From the NCBI RefSeq assembly GCF_032056465.1, contig NZ_DAMBCL010000007.1: 64,000 nucleotides of DNA; one strand, 5' to 3'. Within the stretch, counting starts at the first letter, position 1. The number at the start of each line of letters is the position of its first letter. The translations under genes were made by a program, and so were the position numbers. Source of the DNA: Mobilicoccus sp032056465. Lineage in GTDB: Bacteria; Actinomycetota; Actinomycetes; Actinomycetales; Dermatophilaceae. The notes beneath the pieces are model-generated. The model was not told the DNA's origin and did not search any database. It saw only the letters and a program-made list of their open reading frames with translations. Shown in pieces: positions 32,524-41,400 of the stretch.

Positions 32524-32558
32524 CGGATCGGGGGCGAGCAGACCTCGCCCCCGATCCG
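32524..32558 (+). terminator. fmdA terminator hairpin
   Basis: GGATCGGGGGCGAG (32525-32538) pairs perfectly with CTCGCCCCCGATCC (32544-32557), extended by a C-G pair at 32524/32558, around the loop CAGAC. It lies 43 bases past the fmdA stop. Confidence 0.85.
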
Positions 32559-32667
32559 TCTCCGGGTTCACCCCGGTTCTCCACCGTGGGTGGGGCCGGA
32601 GGCACCCCGGTGTTCCTACGCTGGGAGGGCGCCGGCAGGGGGCCGGTCACCGACGAAGGGGAACCTC

Positions 32668-33357
32668 ATGACGATCTACGGGCCGTTGTTCGAGCAGTAC
32701 GCCGAGCAGGAGGCGCGCGAGCCGTTCATCAAGCAGAACAGCAAGATGCTCAAGGTGCGTCTCGACGGCTCCGTCTGGGCGCGTGCGGGCGCGATGGTCG
32801 CCTACCAGGGACAGATCGGCTTCCAGAACACCGGCGCCGGTGGGCTGGGCAAACTCTTCAAGATGGCGGCGACGGGCGAGGGGTTCTCGGTGATGAAGTG
32901 CACCGGCCGCGGCGACCTGTTCCTCGCCGACCGCGCCGCGGAGGTCCAGATCCTCTACCTGGAGAACGACCAGATCTCGGTCAACGGCCGCAACGTGCTC
33001 GCCTTCGCCGACGGCATCGAGTGGGACATCCACCGGGTCCAGGCCCGCGGGGCGATGATGATGGGCGATCTCTTCAACGTCTCCCTGCGGGGCACCGGCT
33101 TCGTCGCCGTCACCACCACGGGTGAGCCGGTCGCCCTCGACGTCGCCGGCGCCCCCACGTTCGGCGATCCCGAGGCCGTGGTGCTGTGGACGCAGGGCGT
33201 GACGATGGACGTCCGCGTCGACTCCGGCGGGCTCGGCTCGATGGTGAGAGGCGGCTCCGGCGAGACGTTCCAGATGGCCTTCGGGGGCCGGGGGCACGTG
33301 GTCGTCCAGCCGTCGGAGTACATCCGGCCCAGCACCGGCTCCTCCGGCGGTCGCTGA
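32668..33357 (+). CDS. AIM24-family protein
   Basis: A 229-residue soluble protein of the AIM24 (DUF124) family, a double beta-sandwich resembling tryptophan-RNA-binding attenuator folds. Seen are the conserved opening KMLKVRLDGSVWARAGAMVA, GQIGF and the GGLGSMVRGGSGETFQMAF end. In yeast Aim24 is mitochondrial. The bacterial role is unknown. The ATG at 32668 has GAAGGGGAA upstream. It lies alone behind the fmdA terminator, 71 bases before the prolyl oligopeptidase gene, and could be cotranscribed with it. Confidence 0.88.
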   Translation: MTIYGPLFEQYAEQEAREPFIKQNSKMLKVRLDGSVWARAGAMVAYQGQIGFQNTGAGGLGKLFKMAATGEGFSVMKCTGRGDLFLADRAAEVQILYLENDQISVNGRNVLAFADGIEWDIHRVQARGAMMMGDLFNVSLRGTGFVAVTTTGEPVALDVAGAPTFGDPEAVVLWTQGVTMDVRVDSGGLGSMVRGGSGETFQMAFGGRGHVVVQPSEYIRPSTGSSGGR

Positions 33358-33428
33358 CCGCCGACGGGGCGTCCTCGCCGGTGTGACCTCGGCACGGTCG
33401 CTCCGGCGGGGCCGTTACCGTCGAGGGC

Positions 33429-35501
33429 GTGGACTACCCGAAGACCAGACGTGGTGAGGTCGTCGAGACCCTGCACGGACACGAGATCGCCGATCCCTAC
33501 CGCTGGCTGGAGGACCCGGACTCGGAGGAGACCCGCGCCTGGGTCGCGGCGCAGAACGCGCTCACCGAGGCGTTCCTCGCGGACGTCGGGTCACGGTCGT
33601 CCTTCTCGGAGCTCATGCGGACGATCGTGCTACGCCCCGTCGTCACGCCGCCGATGTACCGCTCCGGGTGGTACCTGCTCTCGCGCAACGACGGCAGCGC
33701 CCCCCAGAACACCTGGTACGTCGCCCGATCGCTCGACGAGCTCGCCGAGGGCGGGCGGGTGTTGTTCGACCCCTCCACCTGGTCGGAGGACGGCACCTCC
33801 TCCCTCGCCGGGCTGTCGGTCGCGGGGGACGGCTCACTGGCCGCGTACGCCGTGAGCGCGGGCGGATCGGACTGGCAGCACGTGCGGATCATCGACCCTT
33901 CGACGAGCGAACCGCTCGACGAGCCGGAGGTCGTCTCCAAGTTCAGCTCCCTGCGGTGGCTGCCCGGCCACCGCACCTTCCTCTACACGCACTACGGCGA
34001 CGCACGCGCGGAGGGCACGTCCACCGAGGCGCTCCCCCACCCCGTCATCAAGGCCCACACCGTGGGCACGGCGGTGGAGACCGACCCCGTCGTCCTCGAG
34101 TTCCCGGACGACCCGCGCCGGTCGCTGTGGCCCGACACCTCCTCCGACGGCCGGTGGATCGCGATGGCGATGAACCACGGCACCGACGAGAAGTTCGCGA
34201 TGTGGCTGTCCCGCACCGACGGCGCGAAGGTCGGCGAACCCCTGCGCGTCATCGAGGAGTTCGCGCACTATCAGGAGTTCGTCGACGTCGTCGACGACGT
34301 GCTCTACCTCGTCACCGACGAGGACGCGCCCCGCGGTCGCCTCGTCGCGCTCGACCTCGCGGCCGTCGAGGCAGGAGAGCCCGCGACCTGGCGGACCGTC
34401 GTCCCCGAGACCGAGCACGCCCTGTCGGGGGCCGTGCTCGCCGGCGACGTCCTCGTCGTCCACCACCTCGCCGACGCCTCCCCCGTCCTCACGCGTTACT
34501 CACTGGACGGGGAGGACCTCGGGCGGCTCGACGTCACCGGCGGCAGTGTGCTCGCGATGAGCGGTGAGGCCGGTCGCGACGAGCTGCTCGTCTCGATGGA
34601 TTCGGTGACCTCACCGATGCAGGCGTTCGTCGTCACCCCGTCCACGGGCGACGTCCGCGCGTTGTCGCTCGTCGAGGAGACCTGGCGGGCGCCGGACCTC
34701 GAGATCACCCGGCACCGGGCCACGAGCGCCGACGGCACGCCGGTGCCGTACTGGTTGCTGAAGCCGGCCGGCCTGCCCGACGAGCCCGTCCCGACGCTCA
34801 TGTACGGCTACGGCGGCTTCAACGTCGCGATCGGCGCGTCGTTCTCCTCGATCGACACCGGCTGGCTCACCGCGGGCGGTGCCGTCGCGATCGCGAACCT
34901 GCGTGGTGGCGGTGAGTTCGGCACCGAGTGGTACGAGCAGGGCACCCGCGCGGCCAAGCAGAACGTCTTCGACGACTTCGCGGCGCTCGGACGGCACCTC
35001 ATCGCCACCGGCATCACGACGTCACCGCAGCTCGCGGCGTACGGCGCCTCGAACGGCGGCCTGCTCATCGGGGCGCTCATCACCCAGCATCCCGGGCTGG
35101 TCGCCGCCGCGGTGCCGATGGTGGGGGTACTCGACCTCCTGCGTTTCCACCGGTTCACGATCGGCTCGGCCTGGATCTCGGACTACGGGGACCCCGACGT
35201 CGCCGAGGACTTCGAGGTCGCCCTCGCCTACTCACCCCTGCACCACATCCGCGAGGGCGAGACCTACCCGGCGACCCTCGTCGTCACGGGCGACCACGAC
35301 GACCGCGTCGTCCCGGCCCACAGCCACAAGTTCACCGCGACGCTCCAACGCGCTCAGGGAGGCGAGGCGCCGATCCTCACGCGTGTCGAGACCTCGACCG
35401 GTCACGGCGCGGGCAAGCCCCGGGCCGTCGCCGCGCAGGAGGCCGCCGACGTCCTCGCATTCCTCGCCCATCACACGGGCCTGGTCTTGCGAGCCCACTG
35501 A
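33429..35501 (+). CDS. S9 prolyl oligopeptidase (protease II-like)
   Basis: A 690-residue cytosolic serine peptidase of the prolyl oligopeptidase family, which cuts short peptides after proline. The N-terminus (TLHGHEIADPYRWLED) and the seven-bladed propeller fill about residues 1-420. The hydrolase domain shows YGYGGFNVAI, the nucleophile motif AYGASNGGLLIGAL, the acid in GDHDDRVVPAHS and the His in STGHGAGKP. No signal peptide is seen. The GTG at 33429 is the natural N-terminus (DYPKTRRGEVVETLHGHE). The propeller lacks any unusual insertion. Confidence 0.94.
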   Translation: MDYPKTRRGEVVETLHGHEIADPYRWLEDPDSEETRAWVAAQNALTEAFLADVGSRSSFSELMRTIVLRPVVTPPMYRSGWYLLSRNDGSAPQNTWYVARSLDELAEGGRVLFDPSTWSEDGTSSLAGLSVAGDGSLAAYAVSAGGSDWQHVRIIDPSTSEPLDEPEVVSKFSSLRWLPGHRTFLYTHYGDARAEGTSTEALPHPVIKAHTVGTAVETDPVVLEFPDDPRRSLWPDTSSDGRWIAMAMNHGTDEKFAMWLSRTDGAKVGEPLRVIEEFAHYQEFVDVVDDVLYLVTDEDAPRGRLVALDLAAVEAGEPATWRTVVPETEHALSGAVLAGDVLVVHHLADASPVLTRYSLDGEDLGRLDVTGGSVLAMSGEAGRDELLVSMDSVTSPMQAFVVTPSTGDVRALSLVEETWRAPDLEITRHRATSADGTPVPYWLLKPAGLPDEPVPTLMYGYGGFNVAIGASFSSIDTGWLTAGGAVAIANLRGGGEFGTEWYEQGTRAAKQNVFDDFAALGRHLIATGITTSPQLAAYGASNGGLLIGALITQHPGLVAAAVPMVGVLDLLRFHRFTIGSAWISDYGDPDVAEDFEVALAYSPLHHIREGETYPATLVVTGDHDDRVVPAHSHKFTATLQRAQGGEAPILTRVETSTGHGAGKPRAVAAQEAADVLAFLAHHTGLVLRAH

Positions 35502-35678
35502 CCGGTCGCAACCCCGGCAGCGCCACCAGCCCCCCGTGGGTTTCGACACCGCTCAGTCGGCCGAAACGGCCCGTGCCGCAGGAGTGCCCGAGGACCAGGG
35601 GGGTGGGTAGCCTCGGCCCACCGTGGTCACGATCCCGACCGCCCGACTGCCCCACTGACCGATGTGGAAGGACCCACC

Positions 35679-37211
35679 ATGGCCTCCCCCCTCTCCCGCC
35701 TCTCGACGGCGTTGACGGTCGTCCTCGCGGTGGCGCTGCCGGGTCACGCCCACGCTGCTCCGGCGCCGCCCGCCCCCGGCACCGGCGCGTCCGCCGTCCT
35801 CCGGGCCCCGTGTCTCGATGCGTCGCTGCCGCTGTCGGTGGAGGAACGCCGCCTCGCCGCCCGGATGCCCGACCCGGCCGATCCGTCCCGGCTCGCGGCC
35901 ACGGCGTTCGCGCAGGACATGATCGCCGGCGGGGGTTTCGAGCACGTCGCGCCGAGAGTCGTGGACCTGCTGTGTCGGACCCGCGACACCCGCGGCGCCA
36001 CCGCCATCGCCGCCCGGGAGGGACGCCGGTTGTGGACGGCGGCGGTGGCCCGGGCGCAGTCGACCGGAACCGTGCGCGGGCCCCTTCCCCGCACCGACGA
36101 CCGGCCGCTGTACTGGACGCGACTGCAGGTCACGGCCGCGCTCCGGCAGTGGCGACCCGCTGGCGGACTCGCAGACGCACGGCGCGAGGCGATCATCGAG
36201 ACCTTCGAGCGGGCCTCCCGGGGGATGAGCGCCATCTCCTACCCGGCCGGGTACGGCACCGCACGGGTCCTCGTCAGCGGCTTCGACCCGTACACGCTCG
36301 ACGGTGGCGACAGCGGCACGGCGCCGGGAGCGGCGGGCAACAACATCCGCCACGGCAACCCCTCCGGCGCGACGGCCCTCGCGATCGACGGCACCACCCA
36401 CATCGGCAGGGACGGCCGACGCCAGGTGATCCACGCCTACCTGCTCCCGGTCAACTACACGGAGTTCACCGCAGGATGGATCGAGGACACCGTCGGGCCG
36501 CACATGCGGGCGGGGGCGAGATCTCTCACGGCCTCAATCACCCTCAGCCAGGGACGTGAGGGGCGCTTCGACCTCGAGGTATGGAACGGCCGCTATCACG
36601 GTGTCTCGCCGGGCAACGACGGGAGCCGGCCGTGCCCGCCCGTCGACGGGGTCCCGCAGATCGCGAGGGACAACCCCGGGTGCCACGCGACGGTGGTTCC
36701 CCGGTGGGGTGGCCCCCGGGTGTTCGACGTGAGGAACCCGCCGCAGTGGACGACGGCCTCCCTGCCGTTCGGGCGGATGGCCGCCGCGGGGACGGGCACG
36801 GGGATCGCCCCGCCTCCGGGGGCGACGTGGGCGACGGGCGAGGGGTTCCCGGTCATCCGCAACACGGCGTACACCGAGTTCCCCGACTGCGACTCACCGG
36901 AGCGCGTGACCCGCAACGCCGCCCCCGAGGGGGGCATGCGCCCGGCCCAACCCGGGACACCGCCCGCCCCCACCTCGTGCGCGTACGCCGGTGGCGGTGG
37001 CACGTACCTGTCGAACGAGAGCGCCTACCGCAACACCCTGCTCCGAGACCGGCTCGGACGCGACATCCCGGCCGGGCACATCCACACCCCGATCATGCAG
37101 CACTTCGCCCCGACCAACCGCCACGGCGCGAGCGACCCGACCTTCGCTGCCTGGCGGCGGGCCATCGTCCGGCAGACGGTCGCACTCATCCACGTGGCCG
37201 CCGAGCACTGA
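35679..37211 (+). CDS. Exported pyroglutamyl-peptidase-like (C15) protein with Ser for catalytic Cys
   Basis: A 510-residue protein with a signal peptide (MASPLSRLSTALTVVLAVAL, cut near HAHAAP). After about 190 residues of helical sequence comes a C15-like domain: ARVLVSGFDPYTLDGGD and GNPSGATALA match the family opening. C15 enzymes remove N-terminal pyroglutamate with a Cys-His-Glu triad. Here the segment that normally reads GTYVCN reads GTYLSNESAYR, so Ser replaces Cys. GHIHTPIMQHF keeps the His. An insertion of over 100 residues with several Cys lies before this. It may be inactive or a serine variant. The ATG at 35679 is preferred over 35664. Confidence 0.78.
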   Translation: MASPLSRLSTALTVVLAVALPGHAHAAPAPPAPGTGASAVLRAPCLDASLPLSVEERRLAARMPDPADPSRLAATAFAQDMIAGGGFEHVAPRVVDLLCRTRDTRGATAIAAREGRRLWTAAVARAQSTGTVRGPLPRTDDRPLYWTRLQVTAALRQWRPAGGLADARREAIIETFERASRGMSAISYPAGYGTARVLVSGFDPYTLDGGDSGTAPGAAGNNIRHGNPSGATALAIDGTTHIGRDGRRQVIHAYLLPVNYTEFTAGWIEDTVGPHMRAGARSLTASITLSQGREGRFDLEVWNGRYHGVSPGNDGSRPCPPVDGVPQIARDNPGCHATVVPRWGGPRVFDVRNPPQWTTASLPFGRMAAAGTGTGIAPPPGATWATGEGFPVIRNTAYTEFPDCDSPERVTRNAAPEGGMRPAQPGTPPAPTSCAYAGGGGTYLSNESAYRNTLLRDRLGRDIPAGHIHTPIMQHFAPTNRHGASDPTFAAWRRAIVRQTVALIHVAAEH

Positions 37212-37356
37212 CGACCGTCACGGTCCTGACGAGCGACCGTGGTCACGGTCGAGGACGACGCGGGTCGGCCGAACGCGGACGGCCGCCGCCCGGGTCCGCC
37301 CCAGGGTCCGACCCGGTCCGGTGCGGCCTGCCGCAGGAGACGGCTCGACGCCGATC

Positions 37357-37581
37357 TCACCCGGGGTCGTGGCCGGAGTCGCCGCGGTGCTGCTCGTCGC
37401 CGACTGGTCGCGCGGTCGTGCGGTCCGTGATCTCCGGCGTCCCCGCGCCGGCACGGGGGCTGGAGCCCCCGGGACCAGGATCGCCCGGGGTGCGGGCGAT
37501 CCTCGGGGTGAGGACGACGAGCCCGACGGCACCCGCGGTGGCCGCGGCGAGGCGGCCCAGGAGTCGTCGTGACGCGGCCAT
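37357..37581 (-). CDS. Possible small membrane protein
   Basis: A 74-residue frame reads MAASRRLLGRLAAATAGAVG then a Pro/Gly-rich tail, that is, one membrane-like segment and a disordered end. No ribosome site precedes the ATG at 37581 and I recognise no family. The rest of the 602-base spacer (37212-37813) shows no other gene. The only AT-richer patch, near 37676-37700, may be the promoter of the AGCS carrier. Confidence 0.3.
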   Translation of the reverse strand: MAASRRLLGRLAAATAGAVGLVVLTPRIARTPGDPGPGGSSPRAGAGTPEITDRTTARPVGDEQHRGDSGHDPG

Positions 37582-37813
37582 GACGACCAGCGTAGGTGCA
37601 CGCGCAGGCCGTCGACTCCGCGTTCGACGCTCCACTGCGTCGCCGGCAAAGCCGCGCGCCGCACGCCTCACTCGCGTGAACTGAACCGGTTTTTCCGAAC
37701 TCGGTGGCGTTTCGAGCAGCGAGCGGGCCTCCGGGGGCGTCAGACTGGCCCGATCTGCCGGTCCGTGCCCCGCGGTCCGGTGACCCGTACCCGGCAGAGA
37801 GTGAGACCCTGGC

Positions 37814-39310
37814 ATGAAAGCCCTCGAACAGATCTCGGGATGGCTGTGGAGCACCCCGATGGTGCTCCTCGTCCTCGGCATCGGCACCGTCTTCACGGTG
37901 TGGATGCGGGTGCCCCAGATCCGCCGGATCCCCGACATGATCCGCCAGCTCAAGGGCGGTGGCGGCTCCGAGCGCGGCATCTCCTCGTTCGAATGACTCG
38001 CGATGGCCCTCGGTGGTCGCATCGGGGTGGGCAACATCGCCGGAGTCGCCGTCGCGATCGGGTTGGGCGGTCCCGGCGCGATGTTCTGGATGTGGGTGAC
38101 GGCGATCATCGGCGCGGCCGTCGCCATCGTCGAGTCCTCCCTCGCCCAGGTGTGGAAGGAGGAGGTCGGGGGTGAGTACCGAGGTGGTCCCGCCTATTAC
38201 ATCGAGAAGGGTCTCGGGCTCAAGTGGCTCGCCCTCGCCTACGCCGTCGCGACGATCTTCGCGACGACGATGACGGGCCCGGCCATCCAGGCCAACAGCA
38301 TCGCGGTCTCCGCCAACGAGGCGTTCGGGTTCGACCCCCGGCTCACGGGCCTGTTCGTCGCGGCCCTCTTCTGCCTCGTCGTCTTCGGCGGCATGAAGCG
38401 CATCGGCCGTGTCTGTGGACTCGTCGTGCCGTATATGGCGATCGCCTACATCCTCATGGGCATCGTCGTCCTCGTCGTCAACGCCGAGCACGTGCCGAAC
38501 ATGTTCCGGCTCATCTTCGCGAGCGCCTTCGGTGCGGACTCGATGTTCGGGGGCATGCTCGGCGCGGCGGTCCTCTGGGGCGTGCGACGGGCGATCTACT
38601 CCTCCGAGGCGGGCACGGGGTCCGGCGCTCAGGCCTCGGCCGCGGCCGAGGTCAGCCACCCCGTCAAGCAGGGTCTCGCGCAGGGATTCTCGGTCTACAT
38701 CGACACGCTGTTCGTCTGCACGGTCACCGGCCTCATGATCCTGTCGACGAACTCGTACAACGTCATCACGGACGACGACGTGACGATCATTCAGTACCTG
38801 CCGGGCGTCGACGCCGGCCCAGCGTTCACCCAACGCGCCGTCGAGACCGTGGCTCCCGGGTTCGGGGCGGTGTTCATCGCGATCGCGATGTTCTTCTTCG
38901 CGTTCACGACCCTGCTGTCGTTCGGTTTCTACGCAGACACCAACATCGCCTACATCCTTCGGTCGAACCGTCACGAGCGCACCGTCATCCGGGCGTTCCA
39001 GATCGTCCTCGCCGCCTCGATCCTCCTTGGGTCGTTCCGCAAGTCCGACTTCGCGTGGGCCCTCGCCGACGTCGGGCTCGGGCTCTACGCCTGGATCAAC
39101 CTCCTCGCCCTCATTCCGCTCGTCCCCATCGCCATCCGGCTCTTCCGCGACTACGAGAGGCAACGCAAGGCCGGGATCGACCCGGTGTTCCGTCCCGGCA
39201 ACATCGGTGTCGCCGACGCCTCGCTGTGGGACGACATCGCCGACCACTACGAGCGCACGGGCGAGGCGCTCCCCGCCTCGACGGCGACGCGAGAGGATCG
39301 GCGACGCTGA
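37814..39310 (+). pseudogene. AGCS-family sodium:alanine symporter interrupted by one in-frame TGA
   Basis: The frame encodes about 498 residues of an alanine/glycine:cation symporter, except for a TGA at 37994-37996 (codon 61). Before it lies the first membrane segment (TPMVLLVLGIGTVFTVWMRV) and the conserved GGSERGISSFE. Directly after it come LAMALGGRIGVGNIAGVAVA, GGPGAMFWMWVT, RGGPAYYIEKGLG and the remaining membrane segments. The break falls just before the substrate- and sodium-binding GVGNIAG motif, so a truncated product cannot work. One base change (for example TGG to TGA) would explain it. Sequencing error, recent loss or leaky TGA (followed by C) are open. Normal codon use continues after it. 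Confidence 0.85.
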
Positions 39311-39375
39311 CACCGGGAGGCGGCATCCGACCCGCGGACCTACCCTGATCGCACCGACCCCCAGCAGGAGGAACC

Positions 39376-39573
39376 ATGAGCCAGAACGACACCCCCGAGA
39401 CCGCCGACGCCGCGACCGCCCCCAAGGAGGTCCAGGTCGACGCCGCGCACACCGAGGTGGACTCCGGCAAGGGCAGCGCCGATGAGACCAGCACCGAGGA
39501 GACCGTGGCGGGACCCGCCGAACGCGAGGACCCGGGCAACGACAGCCCCGCCACCAACGCGCCGGTGGAGTGA
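39376..39573 (+). CDS. Small acidic hypothetical protein
   Basis: A 65-residue, strongly acidic, disorder-prone protein (MSQNDTPETADAATAPKEVQ ... TEETVAGPAEREDPG). The AGGAGGAA ribosome site 4 bases before the ATG is among the best in the window, so the gene is probably real and well translated. No family is recognised. It follows the AGCS gene by 65 bases. Confidence 0.6.
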   Translation: MSQNDTPETADAATAPKEVQVDAAHTEVDSGKGSADETSTEETVAGPAEREDPGNDSPATNAPVE

Positions 39574-39638
39574 GTCGCCTCCCGAGCGCGTGACACGAGC
39601 GGGCGGCGTGATCCCCGGTGGGTCGGCCGCCCGCTCGT

Positions 39639-40259
39639 TCATGCGAGGGCGGGGAACACGGCCCCGGCGATGAGGCCCCCGATGAGCGCGCCGGCGATGA
39701 CCTGGGCGAGGCCGTGCCGACCGGCGCGGGTCCGCGCCCACGCGACGGAGCCGAGCATCGGGAGCGTGATGGCGAGGGTGAGGGGTCCGAGCACGAGGGC
39801 GAGGACGACGACCGCCGTCGCGGTGCAGGCGAGGTGGAAGGACGCCTTCCACACCCGGGTGATGATCGCCATGGCGACGAGAGCCACGAGCACGGTGACG
39901 ACGAGTGCGGTCAGCCCCCGCGGGGCGCCCGCCAGGACGAGGACGCCGACGCCGACGCCGATCGAGGCCGCCGACAGCAGCAACGGGATCCGACGCTGCT
40001 CCCGCACGACGAGCTGGCGGTCGCCGATGCCGTGGACGCGCATGACGACCCGCAGGGCGATCTCCGGCAGCAGGGCACAGAACGTCATCGTCGCGGCGGC
40101 CCACCCCAGCCCCGCGAGCACGGTGGGCGACGTGGCGAGCGCGACGAGCAGCACCGTGACCGCGAGGACGACGAGCGGGTCGAGCACGCCCCCCACGAGG
40201 TCCGCGAGGCGATGACGGGGACGCGCATGCAGCCGCACGAGATCGGGATGATCGTCCAC
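39639..40259 (-). CDS. PAP2-like integral membrane protein
   Basis: A 206-residue membrane protein with about six hydrophobic helices. KASFHLACTATAVVVLAL and SVAWARTRAGRHGLAQVIAG resemble the second and third motifs of the PAP2 phosphatase superfamily, and DRQLVVREQRRIPLL resembles the first. Such proteins dephosphorylate lipid phosphates or only share the fold. The GTG at 40259 is chosen because earlier frames are arginine-rich and non-coding in character. It runs opposite to its two small acidic neighbours. No substrate can be named. Confidence 0.65.
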   Translation of the reverse strand: MDDHPDLVRLHARPRHRLADLVGGVLDPLVVLAVTVLLVALATSPTVLAGLGWAAATMTFCALLPEIALRVVMRVHGIGDRQLVVREQRRIPLLLSAASIGVGVGVLVLAGAPRGLTALVVTVLVALVAMAIITRVWKASFHLACTATAVVVLALVLGPLTLAITLPMLGSVAWARTRAGRHGLAQVIAGALIGGLIAGAVFPALA

Positions 40260-40332
40260 CCCTTGACGATACCGACGCGGGCGGGACACACCGGTCCGGT
40301 TTGCCCGACCTCGATGCGGGGTAGAAGCGGCC

Positions 40333-40545
40333 ATGACCAACGCATCCGAAGACGCCGCCAAGGCCGAAGCCGTCGAGACCGTCAAGCAGGGCGCCGAGTC
40401 CCACCTCTCCGGTGCCGACCCCGCCACCGTCGAGCAGCACCTCAAGGACGGGCTCGCGGGGGCCGATGTCGACCTCCCTGACGAGAAGGTCCGAGAGATG
40501 GCCGAGGAGGTCCACTCCGAGAAGGACGCGCAGATCCAGGAGTGA
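40333..40545 (+). CDS. Small acidic helical hypothetical protein
   Basis: A 70-residue acidic protein, MTNASEDAAKAEAVETVKQG then HLKDGLAGADVDLPDEKVRE, likely helical. No family is recognised. The ATG is 73 bases from the divergent PAP2-like gene. Codon use is normal for the window. With the gene at 39376 it is the second small acidic protein within 1 kb. Confidence 0.55.
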   Translation: MTNASEDAAKAEAVETVKQGAESHLSGADPATVEQHLKDGLAGADVDLPDEKVREMAEEVHSEKDAQIQE

Positions 40546-40708
40546 CCTCCCCGCCGCCCGATCGCCGCCCCGGCACCCGCGCGGGGCGGCGATCGGCGCG
40601 CTCGGGCGTCGCGCCCGGCCGGCGTGAATCCGTCTCCATGGATCCGTCACCGTGAAGGCCTGACATTCGTCATCGTCCGGTCACGATCGCCTGGCCTAGC
40701 GTGAGCTC

Positions 40709-41386
40709 ATGATCACTTCCGAAGAGCTGATGCTGCTTCTCACCCGCGACGACGGCAAGCCCGAGAGCGCCTTCACCCAGAACACGTGGGGCTACGCGGC
40801 CGCGAACATCGCCGACCTCGTCATCGCCGAGCGGATCACCCTCGACGAGGCGAAGGACCCGCGCCTCACCGTCATCGACTCCTCACCCACGGGCCACCCG
40901 GCCCTCGACGCGGCACTCGCCCGGCTCGAGCGCAAGGACGGCGCCAAGGTGTCCTCGCTCGTCACCGACGGCAAGGTCGCGGCGCAAGCGGAGATCGTCG
41001 CGAGCCTGCAGCAGGCAGGGGTCATCGAGGTCGAGGCCAAGCGGTTCCTCGGCCTCGTGCCCGAGAAGCGCCCGATCCGCGACGCCGCGCCCGAGCGTGC
41101 CCTGCGGGAACGACTCGGGTCGGTCCTTCGCGGCACCACCGCCACCCCGCGGGAGGCGACCCTGCTCGCCATCGTGCAGAGCCTCGACATCGCCCCCAAG
41201 GTCTTCGCCGAGGAGACCGGCGGCATGTCGAAGAAGGAGATCAAGGCCCGTATCGAGGAGGTCGCCACGCACGACCACGCGGGTGAGACCGTGAGCGCGG
41301 CCGTCGCCCGCGCGTTGCAGGCGATGAACACCGCGATCGTCGTCGCGACGATCGTCCCCATCGTCACGTCGACCTCAAGCTCCTGA
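40709..41386 (+). CDS. GPP34 (GOLPH3/VPS74) domain protein
   Basis: A 225-residue protein of the GPP34 family. It opens ITSEELMLLLTRDDGKPESA, has the family segment WGYAAANIADLVIAERITLD, and ends with a helical region. In eukaryotes GOLPH3 binds PI4P and Golgi glycosyltransferases. The many actinobacterial copies have no settled role, though phosphoinositide lipids exist in these bacteria. The final residues (NTAIVVATIVPIVTSTSSS) form a short hydrophobic patch. It precedes the D-serine dehydratase gene by 14 bases, suggesting one transcript. Confidence 0.85.
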   Translation: MITSEELMLLLTRDDGKPESAFTQNTWGYAAANIADLVIAERITLDEAKDPRLTVIDSSPTGHPALDAALARLERKDGAKVSSLVTDGKVAAQAEIVASLQQAGVIEVEAKRFLGLVPEKRPIRDAAPERALRERLGSVLRGTTATPREATLLAIVQSLDIAPKVFAEETGGMSKKEIKARIEEVATHDHAGETVSAAVARALQAMNTAIVVATIVPIVTSTSSS

Positions 41387-41400
41387 CCCCGTTCTCCGGG

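Noticed and set aside
37994..37996. TGA read as selenocysteine in the AGCS carrier
   Set aside because: The family has no selenoprotein members known to me and no SECIS-like hairpin follows directly.
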